Origin: Lepisosteus oculatus
Taxonomy: Eukaryota > Chordata > Actinopteri > Semionotiformes > Lepisosteidae
Direction: 5' to 3'
Assembly: GCF_040954835.1 (NCBI RefSeq)
Contig: NC_090704.1
Span: 40,924,979 to 40,988,978 of the forward strand
DNA length: 64,000 nucleotides
Shown: positions 1 to 12,312 of the stretch, in pieces
Layout: every line of letters begins with the position of its first letter
Numbering within the stretch: position 1 is the stretch's first letter
Translations under genes and position numbers: made by a program
Notes under the pieces: model-generated
What the model was told of the DNA's origin: nothing
The model's database searches: none
The model's input: the letters and a program-made list of their open reading frames with translations, nothing else

Positions 1-131
1 TTGCTATCTTGGTCAACATTTGTTTTTGTGTAATATCTGACTGAACAAAAAGACAGACGGAGAAGGCCTTGGCAGCAAGCATCATGGATTACTTTTGCCA
101 CCCAAAACTCGCAAATTCCATCAGGATCTAC

Positions 132-3100
132 CTTAATGGTCCGGACAAGCTGGGCCACGCGCTCTGTACGGAGCAGTCTCCGGGTGAGGTAACCTTTAAT
201 TACGGCTGTAATTAAGGAAAGCGGAGTCACAGAGTGGGCACCATGTGCCTGTAAACAGATGAATAATACAGGAAGTCATTCATAGCAACAGGAAGCAGGG
301 TATCAACTCAGCTCCCACGGTACAAATGATATCGTACTGTCCTCCTTCTCCCTTTTCAGTGTCTTTTCTTGGTAAAGACCTTCCAAAATTATATGAAACA
401 AGAAGAAGTGTGTTCAATGCTTTACTTCTTCTGCTGCTGGGTGTAGAGAAGTGAGATTTAAATTGGGACATCGCAATTTGGAATAAAAAATAAAGCAGCA
501 AAATAATAAACAAAACTGAAACAGCTAACTACCTGCACAGCAACTGGAGGTGAAACAGGCTGTTCAAGCAGAGGGGTGCTGGGAAAAGTCATGTCCCTCC
601 AATATCTGCTGCAGTTAAGAGACATGGCTGAAATGTGCTGCAACAACTGGTACTGTGTTGCAATTTTCTGTGTAAATTAAAAAAAAATGAGTGGGATGTT
701 TAATGAGGCACAATGAATTTAATGGATAAAGCAAGAGTTAAATTTGAGAATAATAAAGCACAATGGGATAGTCACACACTTAACTCTAAAAGCATATGAT
801 GTCTATACATCATACAGTATGTCATGATGTAATTTCTTCTTAATAATAAGAGGCTTCTATTCATTTACTATACACATAGCAGTGAGAATTAAAAATGTGA
901 TTACAAAAGAGCTTATATTAATTGCCTTATTAACCGTGTACGTTAAACACCATAATTAAATGCATGAGGACAGTGTTACAAATAAAAATTGGAGTGGTGA
1001 AAGGCAGGGAAATGGATTTTAAATCCTTGCAAAGAGTAATTCAGCATTTGAGCAGAGTCAGTGATGCTGGGGATTAAATGATAACAATGCCTGAGCTCTA
1101 CAAAGAGATTTTACAAAGATCTGCCAAATACCAAAACCAGTGAAAACAAATAAATTGGATGTTTGTCATTGTGTGGGGCTTATGAAATTCGCATTAATCC
1201 TAAAAGATCTGAAGCCAAACTGACATTTTCGACAATCGAAAAGGGAAAGTCTCTTCTTCTCCCAATATTTCCCTTTATATCACTGTAGACAACTACTAAA
1301 CTATATAATGAATCTACTATATTAATCTAGTCTTTACTCTACCATTACCCTGAGTGAACATCATTTACACAGTGAATCCTATTACACTTTAGAAACGCAT
1401 GAACAGAAGCCCAAATCAGAAAATTCCATTAACAAGGTTCTCTCCAATTATTGTATAAAAGCAAAAGCCTTTTAGCTCTTCTGATCCTTCAAAGCACTGT
1501 GGAAGCGCAGCAGATTCACAGCCTGTCTGAGCAGCTAGGGTAGTCACCTGCAGCATGTGTTGCTGTTCTTTCTGCTGTTCCTCCACCAGAGTGCGAACCT
1601 GCATTGCATGTGCTTGCCTCAACTGCAGCTGCTGTTTTTCCATGAGAGATCGTTTGACTGAAAGACAGGAAACAAATGTTGCATCGCTGTAAAATATTCT
1701 GGGACAGCTTCACCAGATCTCCATATATACAAGCAGGCTTCAATCTCTGTCCCACAAGATCCATATAGGATCCACATGTAGGACCAATGTGATTCTCAAC
1801 AGAATCTCATAAGGCTTAAATGTCTTTAGTAAAAATGCCATTTAAGTCTAACTGAAAGAGTCTTGTACAGAGCTGAAAATGTCCTTTATGGCCTTACCAT
1901 TAGGGGTGCTTGACATCAGTTTTTCTCCCATTCTGGTTTCCGTTGCAGCTTGACCAGTTCGGATGTTTAAATCTGGTGTGTTCATGAGGAGTCTTCTTTT
2001 GGCTCGGGATTCCTGCCCATTCCCCTCGCTAACAGGCGTCAGGACTTTTCCCCAAGTTTCTTTCTCCTGCCCTGACTCCCGCCCTTGAAGCCAAAGTCCC
2101 GAAGGCATCTCAACATCATACGACTGGTTTACTGAATGGCAACACCACGTGCTTTCAGTTTCTCGAGGTCTCACTGAATCAGCCACAGCTCGAGAACTTA
2201 AGTCAGCCAGAACACGTCCCTTCTGTGGCCCCACACTGGAGACGAGGTGGCTTTTTGACATGTCTGGAACCCCCGATTTCTGTGCTAGGGATGTTGCTGA
2301 CATTTGTTTCCAGTCCTCAAGAACCTTCCTATGGTCTGGTTGCATTTTCTTCAACTGGAAAGCCACATTTTCAACATTCTTGACAGAAGACTCTGTATTT
2401 TCCACCATGCTTTCTTCAGACGCATATTTGGTAGGCACCTCTGTAATGGTCGATTCCAAGTCTAATATCAGGGTCTTAAGAGAGGACAAGTTCATCTCAA
2501 GCTGCGTGATCTGTACTGTCTGATTCCTGCTGTTCCGAATCTGATCATCCATATATGAACAGTTCGCCTTATTGCTGATTTGTTCCCCCTCTATTTCATT
2601 TCCAACACTCAAAGATGTGTTCACTAATAGTTTTCTAGAAGGACCGCTAACTTTTTGGGAGTGAACTGGGCTTTTACACAGCTGGGGACATGGGACTGTT
2701 CTAAATTTTTTATCCACAGTGCTTTGTGATGGGATGCAGTCAGGCTTTTTTACATCTATAAAAGAAGCTTGTGGTGTTAAAGAGCGAGAAACATCGTATG
2801 GGAGATCAGCTGCTTTATTTTGTTTTGTGGTGTATGATAACACTTCTGGTTCATTACTGGCAAAACTCTTATCTACTACGATCGGTTTGCAAGGAGTAAA
2901 AGAAACTGAACTGGCTTCAATGCCTGATCTTTGCTTGGCATGCTCCTTTTTTTCTTGGTCAAAACCCATTTTACTACGTTCCAGAATTCCAGGCCTGTTC
3001 AGTTTCTTATCAGCCAATAGTATTCGAGTGCCCGAATTTACACTGGAAATTGACGAGACCATGCCTCCTGTCAGCGCTCCCTCCGACACCAAAAATCGAA

Positions 3101-4634
3101 CTCTTCCACAACTTGATTTTTTTTCTTTTGTTTTCCCGGACTCGCCTCTCAGTATCTGAGGGGATGTATCATTCTCCTTGTCAGAAAGGCTGTCAACCTT
3201 GCTGTTTTCCAGAGCCCTAGCTTTGGAGTTCTTCAATTGTCGCTGCTTGTTTCTGTATTCCTGAGACTTCTTCAACAGGTTCTGGAGGCTCATACGGTAA
3301 GGTTCCACAGGGTGCTCAGGATAACACGGTTTCTCATATCCTACAGTTTTCAGGTCTGAATCCTCAGAAACAACATCCTGGCCAGCAGTTTTGCTTCCTT
3401 CGCAAATATCTTTTGAACTAAAATCGGCTACTGTATCACCCACTATGTCTGAGACATTACTCGTCAAACCAGCATTTTCGTGTAGGAAAAAACCTTGTGT
3501 CACTGTATGTCCGTCGGTACTGAAACAACCATTTTCTGCTCCACTGTTCGTATGAAATGTAAGATCTGTATTATCACAAGTTAGGTACCCCGAGGACATC
3601 GATCTCTGACTGACATTATTATGAGTCTTAGGGTTTTGAAGCACTTGGGTGTCACTAGCTATGGTACTTTTGGTTTCCGAAGACTGAACTGTGTCACTCT
3701 GGTGACAATCAATCACAGACCCTTCATCAGTCACAGGAACCGTGTAAGTGTTTTGGACATCTGGAGAATCTGTAGCACAAAATCTATCAACAGAGGATGT
3801 TAATTTAGGAAAACCGATGTCCATGTTTTCATTATGATCTGGTTTGGCAGGCAGATTGAAGGAAAGTAATGGATCAATATGGTCATTTCTCTCAGTCTCT
3901 GATTCAACATCCATGCTCTTTACAGCAGCTTCTTGCAATTTGCTGCTTTCTCTCAGCAAAGGTTCAGAGTCATCTCGGACAAATTCCTCCAGTGTCGGTG
4001 CCCTCCTTAGCTAAAAGAGAGAAATAAGACATCTGAGACCCACAAAGCAACAGAAAAGTGGAAGCGGAAACCTTACACAATAAATGCGGTGAAATGAATC
4101 TTGTGAGAATATGTTCTGCCACACCTGGACGCTGTCAAGGAGGGCCTGAACCCGGAACATCCGCGGGTCCTTGGGCAATTTCCTCTTCTGATTCATGAAG
4201 TTCACGGCTTCATCTTTATACTTCCACATCTCCGCTCTGCGCTCCCTGGTAAACTAACGCGGGTGAGAAAGACAGGTGCTGCCTTCAGCAAGTGATCATG
4301 TTTAGAGTGTGCTGCACCTTTCCCTGATGCACCAAAACTCACGCCCGAGACCAACACTCTGCAAACTAACCAAATATCACCCTTTCCTGTTGGAAACTCG
4401 ACTGACGCTTCACGCAAGGCGCGATGAACTCTGATGTTCTAAAAAGCATTTCATATATATTTACACATCACAAGATATTACCACTGGAGGCAGGATGGGA
4501 ATTCCATGAAATCGTATGCAAGACGAGCTGCGGCGGCTGTCCAGCTCAGGGTCTGCATTCTTGTCGGTTGTGGACAAAGCCCTCTCCTTCACAAGAGACA
4601 GTTGAGTCTGGAAAAATTCTTCATAGCTCTCCAT
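132..4634 (-). CDS. ccp110: CCP110-family centriolar coiled-coil protein (partial, C-terminus off window)
   Basis: Six coding exons, all with AG/GT borders and compatible phase: 4482-4634, 4125-4253, 1898-4010, 1548-1657, 533-667 and 132-248. Together they give 919 codons; the gene then runs off the left edge. Three blocks match CP110, the centriole distal-end cap that restrains cilium growth and interacts with CEP97. These are the N-terminal MESYEEF and CIRFHGIPIL, the PYRMSLQNLLKKSQEY block (about residue 332 on) and AVIKGYLTRRLLRTERV in exon 6. Exon 4 is rich in Gln and Glu and looks coiled-coil (LRQAHAMQVRTLVEEQQKEQ). The long third exon is mostly low-conservation, Ser-rich sequence, as in CP110, and carries a KEN triplet near residue 372. 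The start ATG at 4634 lies one base inside an exon, so a 5' non-coding exon is expected. Family assignment is strong. Whether this is the one-to-one orthologue or a paralogue is open, because human CCP110 lies on 16p12 and not beside MAFG. Confidence 0.86.
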
Positions 4635-5217
4635 TCTGCAAAACAGGTCATAAGACTTCGGAGTGCTATTTTACTGGAGGCGCAAGAGAGAATTTCACAG
4701 CAAAAAAATATGAACACTGAGTTATTCGAATTAAGTGATGATTAAGCGGGCATTTATTATAACTAATGTGATATTATGACGGCCTAAACACCGTCTTGGC
4801 CATCTTGGCAATTCAATAACAAGAAAACAGGCGTAGGGGCGTAACCCATGTAACATGTTTGTCTATCTGTATAAACTGACAGTTTATTATTTAATTTCGC
4901 AGCAATACCCAACACACCGTCAAAGTCCTGTGAGTTAAGGTGTGACACGAAGAAATTTCAATAAAAACAGATTGTGTTTGATTTTGTTTTCTTACCGCAT
5001 TTTTAAACTTTTGAGGATAAAAACAAAAAGAGGGAGGCTATTCAAATACTAATCGCTGCAACTCCACTTACAAGAGAGACCATCAAAATATAACGACGCT
5101 TTTTTTATACATGGAAGTTATTTGAAGTGCAAAAGAATTTCTATATTTTTTAAGTGTATAATTCTATTTCCCAGGAAGAAAAGAGCTCTTTTTTTTAATT
5201 TAGCGTTTGTATCTTAC

Positions 5218-5300
5218 CCGCTTCCTCTCGGCTTTGACAGTTTGGAAAACTGAAACGGTTGCCGTTACGCACCCTCTGGATTTCGCCAAAGTGGATCCGG
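5218..5300 (-). other. ccp110: Probable 5' non-coding exon and promoter of the CCP110-like gene
   Basis: Read on the minus strand, a good donor (CGG then GTAAGAT) has its exon edge at 5218. It sits 0.6 kb upstream of the coding-exon acceptor at 4636-4637, which lies one base before the ATG. The exon's 5' end is a guess. Just upstream, around 5251-5270, is a short imperfect palindrome (AACGGTTGCCGTTAC) resembling MYB and RFX half-sites. No transcript was available to confirm this. Confidence 0.4.
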
Positions 5301-8049
5301 ACTCACCAAAACAAAATCAAAGCACATATGAAAAACACGTAGTGAAACGAAGCATGAACTTGCGGACACTGTCAGTTTTGTCGTGCAGTATGCAAATCCA
5401 TTTTAGGCAGGCTTAAAGTCAGTCTAATGTACGAGTTTAACTGGTCACCTGTTACGATGATCTGTAATTTGCGTAACTGTTACGTGTCGCAGCGTGCGCG
5501 AAGTAGAAAAAAAGACTCTCATGAAACACTTCAATTAACAATCTCAAGACAAACTGTTACGTGCGTAAAGTACAATATCCTTCGTTATATATGCTTTTAT
5601 ATAAGCTTACATATTTTTTTCATCACAAAGAATTGGAAAATCCATTTCACTTCTTACTTTGTGCCAACGAGTCGACGTCTCCGTGAAAAGCAGGTTTCTG
5701 AAGTCGTTACAGACGCAGAAATTACGATACTGCCACCTGCGGGCGTGAAGGATTAAATACCGTAAAAGTACATGGAGTGTGTTTGGAAAATTTTGATGTG
5801 TATTAATGTTTCTTGAAACGCATCTGTTATATATTGTAATATATTTTATTTAACTAAACACTTAACCCTGACGTCAGGCGATCTCGGGAGCGAATGCACT
5901 GCTTTGTTTATACACATTTGCTCACATAAAAACTTGAAAAAAAATATTTCTTACAGAAATATCTGTCGTTTCATCTCTGTTGAAGAGGTATCGACGTGCA
6001 GTTCAGGGCCCAAAGCAAGTTTCACGGAAATCGATTGCATTAAAGCCTTAAGAAACACTATTTTCTTCGCTGCCTGATCTGATATCAAATCGAGTACAAA
6101 TGAGTCAGTTTTCTTTCACTAAAGGAAAAAAAGGTAGTGAAATATAGATACCGACGAATCAGTTTAACATAGTTTTGTTTAAAGACTTTTGGAGGACCCC
6201 AAAAGTATTTATGCACCACGTAATGTTAGATCGAAAACGTACATAATTTCCCTAGAGAATACAAGGCACTTACCAGATGTCTGACCTACTGTAGGTACGT
6301 GTTCAGCATATTTTCTATGAATATTCTTTTCTATGAATATAGTAACATCGTATATTATTGCATTTATAAACATTTCTCTCTTATCTACACATACTAAATA
6401 ATAAAACTAACCTTTTTCCCTCACTTATGCATGTAATGTACCATAACTGCGAGACACCTAGAGCAGTCACATAATAAGCAAAATATGCTAATCTGAGCAA
6501 CAGGAGGGGGCAGATTGATTGTGCTGTGGGCTTGGGCTGAAAGATCTGGGCCAGACGGAACAGCAGGTAAAAATGACAAATGTTACGATAGAAAAGGCTC
6601 GTCCTAGATTGGCCACTAAATCACCTTAACGCATTTGGCCAAAAAAATTAATCTGGTCTGAAGTGCAATCAATAGTTCCTGAAAGGGAAATCAAGGCCAT
6701 TGATGACAGCTTGCTTTTCAGGTTTTTGTCTTTCAAGTAGTTCAGTAGATGGTTGTTGTTGTTTTTTTCCTTACAATTTAAGGAAATAGCTATGGAAAAA
6801 CTGAGCTTTTTCCTTAACAGCACAAAACACAGTAACAGTAAAAACAGCAATGAATGATGGGAGAATGAGCCACAGAGAGCACTGTTTTGCCCCCATGTCT
6901 TTTGAAATGCGAAGACTACAGTAGAGCAGGAGTCCCCTCGTAGTCCTCAGCAATGTCTTTTGTTCCAATCCTGAGAATTCCTTAAATAAAAATGACAAGA
7001 GGCAGCAAAAGGGCAAATCAGATGGGGTGACAGATCCCAAACCAGATGAGAGGAGCACACAGTACCCTGCTTGGTCCTCAAACACACACTCAAGCAAGCC
7101 AGAAAAATTGAAATGACAAAATCCATAAGCAAATAAGGCTGGCCCTGCTTTGGAAAACAAACAAAGCACTTTTATCTCTTTGCATTCTTTCTTGCTGACT
7201 GGACTGAGCGCGACTTACAGCAAACACAGAAGAAGGGAAAAGGTTAATTAAACAATTAGTGCCTTCTTGATAGCTTTTCCCCAAAAAGCTCGGCTATTCT
7301 TTACTACAAACAAGAAATATCTTCATAGAATGTTCTATCCAATCAATTTTTTGGATATGTAAAGGTTGTGTTTTGGCATGGCTTGTGTGTGTATATTCAT
7401 CATCGCTTACCTGTCCATCTATCAATCTGTAATCTGGACAGTATTTGGAAAAAGGTTAGAAAAATCAGTTTAATATGTTTAGCAATTAAACATATTGCAG
7501 ACCCAATTAACAATCTATATACATTCATACATGCACAGTCAGTTGTACCCCTTTAAGATTCCAAGTCATTTAGTTTTATTCAGCACATAATGTGTAGAAG
7601 TCACACATGAAGAATGTGGGTGTTGCTGGCATGTAAGGTACCACATCTCCTCCTAACCCTCTCTAGGCACTTGGGTTGAGAAGACAAATATCAAGACGAC
7701 TGTGTGTCCTCATTAAGGACAAACACACCTAGACATCCTTCATGACTCTGTCATGTTTTACTAATGTCAGGCCAAAAATACGTCCACTGAGGTTGCTTAA
7801 ACTGGGTCATTTGCTATTTTTTTGGATCCTGCAAAAAGAAATCACAGTGCTTAAATGGTCTCCTTCTCTTCACACCAGCCTGGGATGAAATACCCTTTTC
7901 CAAAAGAATTCCCATTTAGTTTGGGGTTTTATTTTTTATTTTTTTACAAACAACTGGGTCATTAAGGGCCAGTATTTCAACACCACATTTGTTCAGAAAC
8001 AATATTTCTCATACATTAAAAAAGCATAGGTAGTCTTTTTCAAAATGTG
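5301..8049. other. Intergenic region between the CCP110-like gene and the mafg 3' end
   Basis: AT-rich DNA with no open frame that resembles a known protein and no convincing exon. The only open frames are short and unsupported. Some of the right-hand part could belong to mafg transcripts ending at a more distal polyadenylation site. I see nothing else here. Confidence 0.5.
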
Positions 8050-8055
8050 TTTATT
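8050..8055 (-). terminator. mafg: Candidate polyadenylation signal for mafg
   Basis: TTTATT on the plus strand reads AATAAA on the minus strand. It lies at the far end of a long stretch downstream of the mafg stop codon that has no reading frame. Other AATAAA-like hexamers occur in this AT-rich DNA, so this one is chosen by position only. Confidence 0.3.
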
Positions 8056-11000
8056 GGTCATATACAAAATAAAGTAAGCTGTATATCAACAAACATACAG
8101 TATATACATCAATAAATTAAAGACGCGTCCGACTGAGAATGAAACAGTTAATTTCATGGTTGTTATATATGAATACATCATTTTACTTATCTACAGATTG
8201 CAAAAAAGTACAATAATTTAGTTAATAAATACAATTAAATGGACTTTTATTTTATGTATTTTTCATACAAAGTACTGTGATATCATAACTTATTACACCC
8301 CAGACAGAAAAATAACAAAAACAGATTTTATTATTGTTATTTACCATATTCATAAAACTCACTACTTTTGTATAGCTTTAATTTTTTTCACTTTACACTT
8401 TTGAGACACAGAAACCTATTCTTGAAGAGCAAGATATTTAAACTTGCCAAATCACGTTTACCGGTTGACGAAGACATGTGGTTTGATTAAAAATAAAATA
8501 GCAGTCTAAAGCTTAGATTTTTGTCACGTAAGTGCTGATAAACTATTTCTTCTTTTTTAAAATACATATATTACATCTCATTCGTGACCAAAAGGGTGTT
8601 CAATAAAGTAAAAGATGACTGCAGAGGTACTCACAATAGTGCTATTAACATAAATACCAATAATTAACTGTAAAAGGGCTTAAACATTATTATTTCTAAG
8701 AAGCTGGGGTTGATACTTGCAGATTTACTCAAAGCATAAAGAACTTCAACATATGCCTAAGTCATAGTAATTGGTCTAGCAGCAACAGAGGGAGTTTATT
8801 ATTTAGAACTCTTTAACAACAACAAACACTATGTGAAGAATTCTAAATTCAGTGAGTAAGCCCGCTGCCCCATTTTCCTCCTGATTAAAAAAAGGGGTGT
8901 CTGATCTATTATCATCCACAATCTTCAAACCTCTTTCCTTCCTTAGCCAGGTATATCTAATGGAAACTGATTGTAGTTTATCTTAAATGGGAGCTCCAGT
9001 GGCCAGCGGTGTTAAACAGACTTGATAAGGCATGGGACCACCCTGGAAGTCAACAATGGTTCCCTCCATACAGCAAAATACAGTACGGACTATTCAGCTA
9101 TTCAACACAAACTCGCACACCCTGTCACAATCTGGAGGAACTCTGCATTTGCGTCCTCTCCTTTGACCAGGACTTATCTGATCTAGGAACAGGAGATAAA
9201 GAAGTCTGCTATCTTTTTAGGAAGTCAGGCCTGATGAAAGGAGCCCACTAATATTTCATCTGTTGCAGAATACGAGGGGGAAGGCTCCACTCCCACCTCC
9301 TCCCCCAAAGTTTTGTCCATTGCCTGGACAGGGACGATTGGCATTCCAGATTGTTTTTAAAACAGAGGAAGCAGAGAGGGGTTCATTTGTGCTTGCATTC
9401 ATTCTACAAGTACAATTTTTGCCTTGTCTTACGAGCACAAAACTGAAAAGGCAAGGAAACTGCACCAAATGAGGAAAATAATGGAAAAGATTGTTTGCAT
9501 GGTGCAAGGATGTCATTAAAAATCAGCGTTCATTTCCTACTAAATACCCTGTACTTTAACAACTGTACAGATGACGGAAGGAAAGGGTTATTCTTTTGCT
9601 CGGTGAAAGGGAGGGAAAATGAATTCAAGAAGAATCATAGACAGATAAGCACTCTGTATAAAACTATTGACTTTTGTCACTTTACAACATCACTACTCGT
9701 AGCTCTGAGCTCTAGTCTCTCACTGTAGTCCACTGAGTTGCATATTTAAAAAGGTTCACTTTTTCACAACAGTCACCACGACGTACGCACGTACGCCACA
9801 CGTCTCCAGAAGAGAAATGAATGACAAGGCGCTTGCCAAAACAAGCACTTAAAAACCTTTACACATTGTTCACAGAGGGTAACACTACAGGACCGTCACA
9901 GCAAAAACAGAATGTTAACATTGAAACAAGGCAATGCCAAGAATCAGGATCATCTTCCTTAGAGCAGTTTCACAGATAACCAGTCAAATCATGTCTTGTC
10001 AATTACTTTTTTTAAAAAGAGAAGATATATGCATAATATATATAGAGCGATATATATACACACATATTATTCGGATTAAATGCCTCAGGCGTGATTTCCA
10101 GTGTTCAGACGTTTTTAAGTTAAATGCATTGTAAAGGCCAAGTGTTGAGCAGGAAGCAAGTTCAAAAGACCAGCAATTCGCTAAGGTTCTCTCTCCTTTG
10201 TCACTCAGAGCAGCTCATCTAAAAACCTTTGTCTCCTGGGCTTTGCATCTTTTAGCTTCTCTCCTAGCATTCACGGTCGGGTCTCTGAAGGAAAAGCAAA
10301 TAAGCTTAGTTACTTTATAATGTGATTTTGCGGCTTTTCGAGAGCTTGTAAAATGTCAGAACAAATATATATTCTTAGTACTTCCTTGTGTGAGGGAGGA
10401 AGAGTTCAGGTCCACTTTAGAGGTAAATAGTTTCTCATGTCAGAAATGTTCAGTGTAAGATCCTTCGGCAGCATTAATCTCTGTTGAAATCCCATTTTGT
10501 ATTTTGGTTTCTTAAAATGTTTTCAAGTGAACATGAGCCCTTACTAATCGGGAGTAGCCCTAATCCACAGACCGATTTATATACTGTACATACTCCCAGT
10601 CTTGGGTTTTAAAGGCAACTCCTTGTGTCACATGATATGGTCCCAAAACATTGAATAGCCTGTTACAAAAAGTGATCTCACATCCTCTGCATTCCTGAGC
10701 AAATTTCTAATTGGTAGAAAGCCATCAAAAAAAGGCAGTATATTAATGATCTTTTCACAATTCACAAAGAAAGGGAAATAATTTTCCCAACTACAGTTGC
10801 ACAATATGAGCAGTGGTGCAATGCTGTGAGGGACAGGGAACTTCAATCAAGGGAATTTCAAGGTAAAGAACATCTTTACTGTACCTTGCACTGGCCAGTA
10901 GAGAGCTGACACAGACCTTGTCAAACCCGTCTGTAGCAAAAACTACACAACCCGCGCAAAACATGTCTTCTCTGAGAGCACATTTAAAAATAAAACTAAA

Positions 11001-11207
11001 TAGGAAACACTTGGCCTTTAACTGTTTAACTTGTCATTCTGTCGATATAAAGAGGAACATCAAACTTTGGAAAAGGCATTCAATTGTTGTGCTATTGACC
11101 AATTTGCATTGGACCCCACTGCTTTCTTGTTTTAGTTTAACTAAAAACCTTTTATACTCTTTTGTTTAATTTTTTAAAAGTAATTTCGGTTTCAGTACAT
11201 TTCCTTT

Positions 11208-11555
11208 CATCCGTTTTCTAACTGCATTTTCCAACACAGAGCCGCAGGGGAGCCGGAGCCTATCCCAGCAAGCAACACGTGCAAGGCAGGGTACACCCTG
11301 AACTGGAAGCCAGTCATCCACAGGGCGTACATACTCACACTCACACCAGGGCCAGTTTCCCCAGAAGCCAATTAACCTACCAACATGTCTTTAGACTGTG
11401 GGAGGAAACCAGAGCACCTGGAGGACACCCAATTAAATATGTGGAGAACATGCAAACTCCATGCAGATAGCACCCCAAGGACTCCAGCACTGAGTTCCGG
11501 GGTCCCAGCACTACGAGGCAGAAATGCAAATCACTGCATCACCGTGCTGCCCCAG
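11208..11555 (-). repeat. SINE-like repeat copy (tRNA-like head, LINE L2-type tail)
   Basis: Contains the family signatures GCCGGAGCCTATCCCAGCAA, ACTGTGGGAGGAAACC and GAACATGCAAACTCCATGCAG. Its orientation is opposite to the copies at 42775 and 55195. It lies in the probable mafg 3'UTR. Confidence 0.75.
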
Positions 11556-12284
11556 GTACATTTCCTTTCTGGTCCTTTACAAGCCATTTTTACTGATGTT
11601 TACCAAAGTTTTCCATTATAATCTCTCCTCATAAACATACTGTATACTGTTACATAAAGACAACATTTTTTGGGAAAAAAAAACCATTCAACCTTTTAAA
11701 TATTATTAAATATTTCATATACAAAAAGAAAAAAATCAAGCCCTGTTGTTCCTTCGCACTTGATATTAATACAGCATTTAAATAAATACATTTCTTAGAA
11801 GACGAATAACAGGTTTTGAACTAAACCCGTTACAAAATATACCTTCTATTGAGAAGTTTTAAAAATTGTTGCACTTTATAGTTGTGGAATACACTGTATT
11901 TATTTTCAACTACCTTTAAAGCTAATATGTTCAATATCATATTTTTCCCCCCAAGAAAAACATTTGTTAGTACCAGCATTGTTTGAAACGGATGCAATTT
12001 AACATTTTCAAAAACTCATTGGTTGCACGGAAAAAGTTTTAACTGCAGCCAATAGTAATTCCAAGAACACTGAAAAGTCTCTTTTGGCATTCTTTAGTAT
12101 GCAAATTTGCTTTCTCTATTAAACACTCACAAGAAACTACCTACTGCTCAGCAGTAAAATCTGCTGGTTCTGATTAAATTCTATTGAAAATGGGGCCCCT
12201 TGCAAAATGGCAGTAGCTATTATGACGCTTTTTTTACACAGTGCAGAAGAGTCACACATCCCTGGCATTAATAAAAAATAATCA

Positions 12285-12312
12285 GAATAATAATAATAAT
12301 AATAATAATAGA
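12285..12312. repeat. (AAT)n microsatellite
   Basis: About nine tandem AAT/ATA units in the probable mafg 3'UTR. A shorter AAT run occurs near 28205-28220. Confidence 0.85.

Noticed and set aside
280-513. Minus-strand frame between CCP110-like exons 5 and 6, with a good acceptor (CTCTACACCCAG)
   Set aside because: Exons 5 and 6 already join in phase and reproduce the family order. No conserved residues are seen and no clear donor follows, so it is treated as intron.
2149-3159. Plus-strand open frames of 124 and 146 codons
   Set aside because: These are shadows of the large CCP110-like third exon on the opposite strand.
4202-4417. Minus-strand frame with an ATG upstream of CCP110-like exon 2
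   Set aside because: The part beyond 4253 is intron. The conserved N-terminus (MESYEEF) lies in a separate exon at 4482-4634 that joins in phase.
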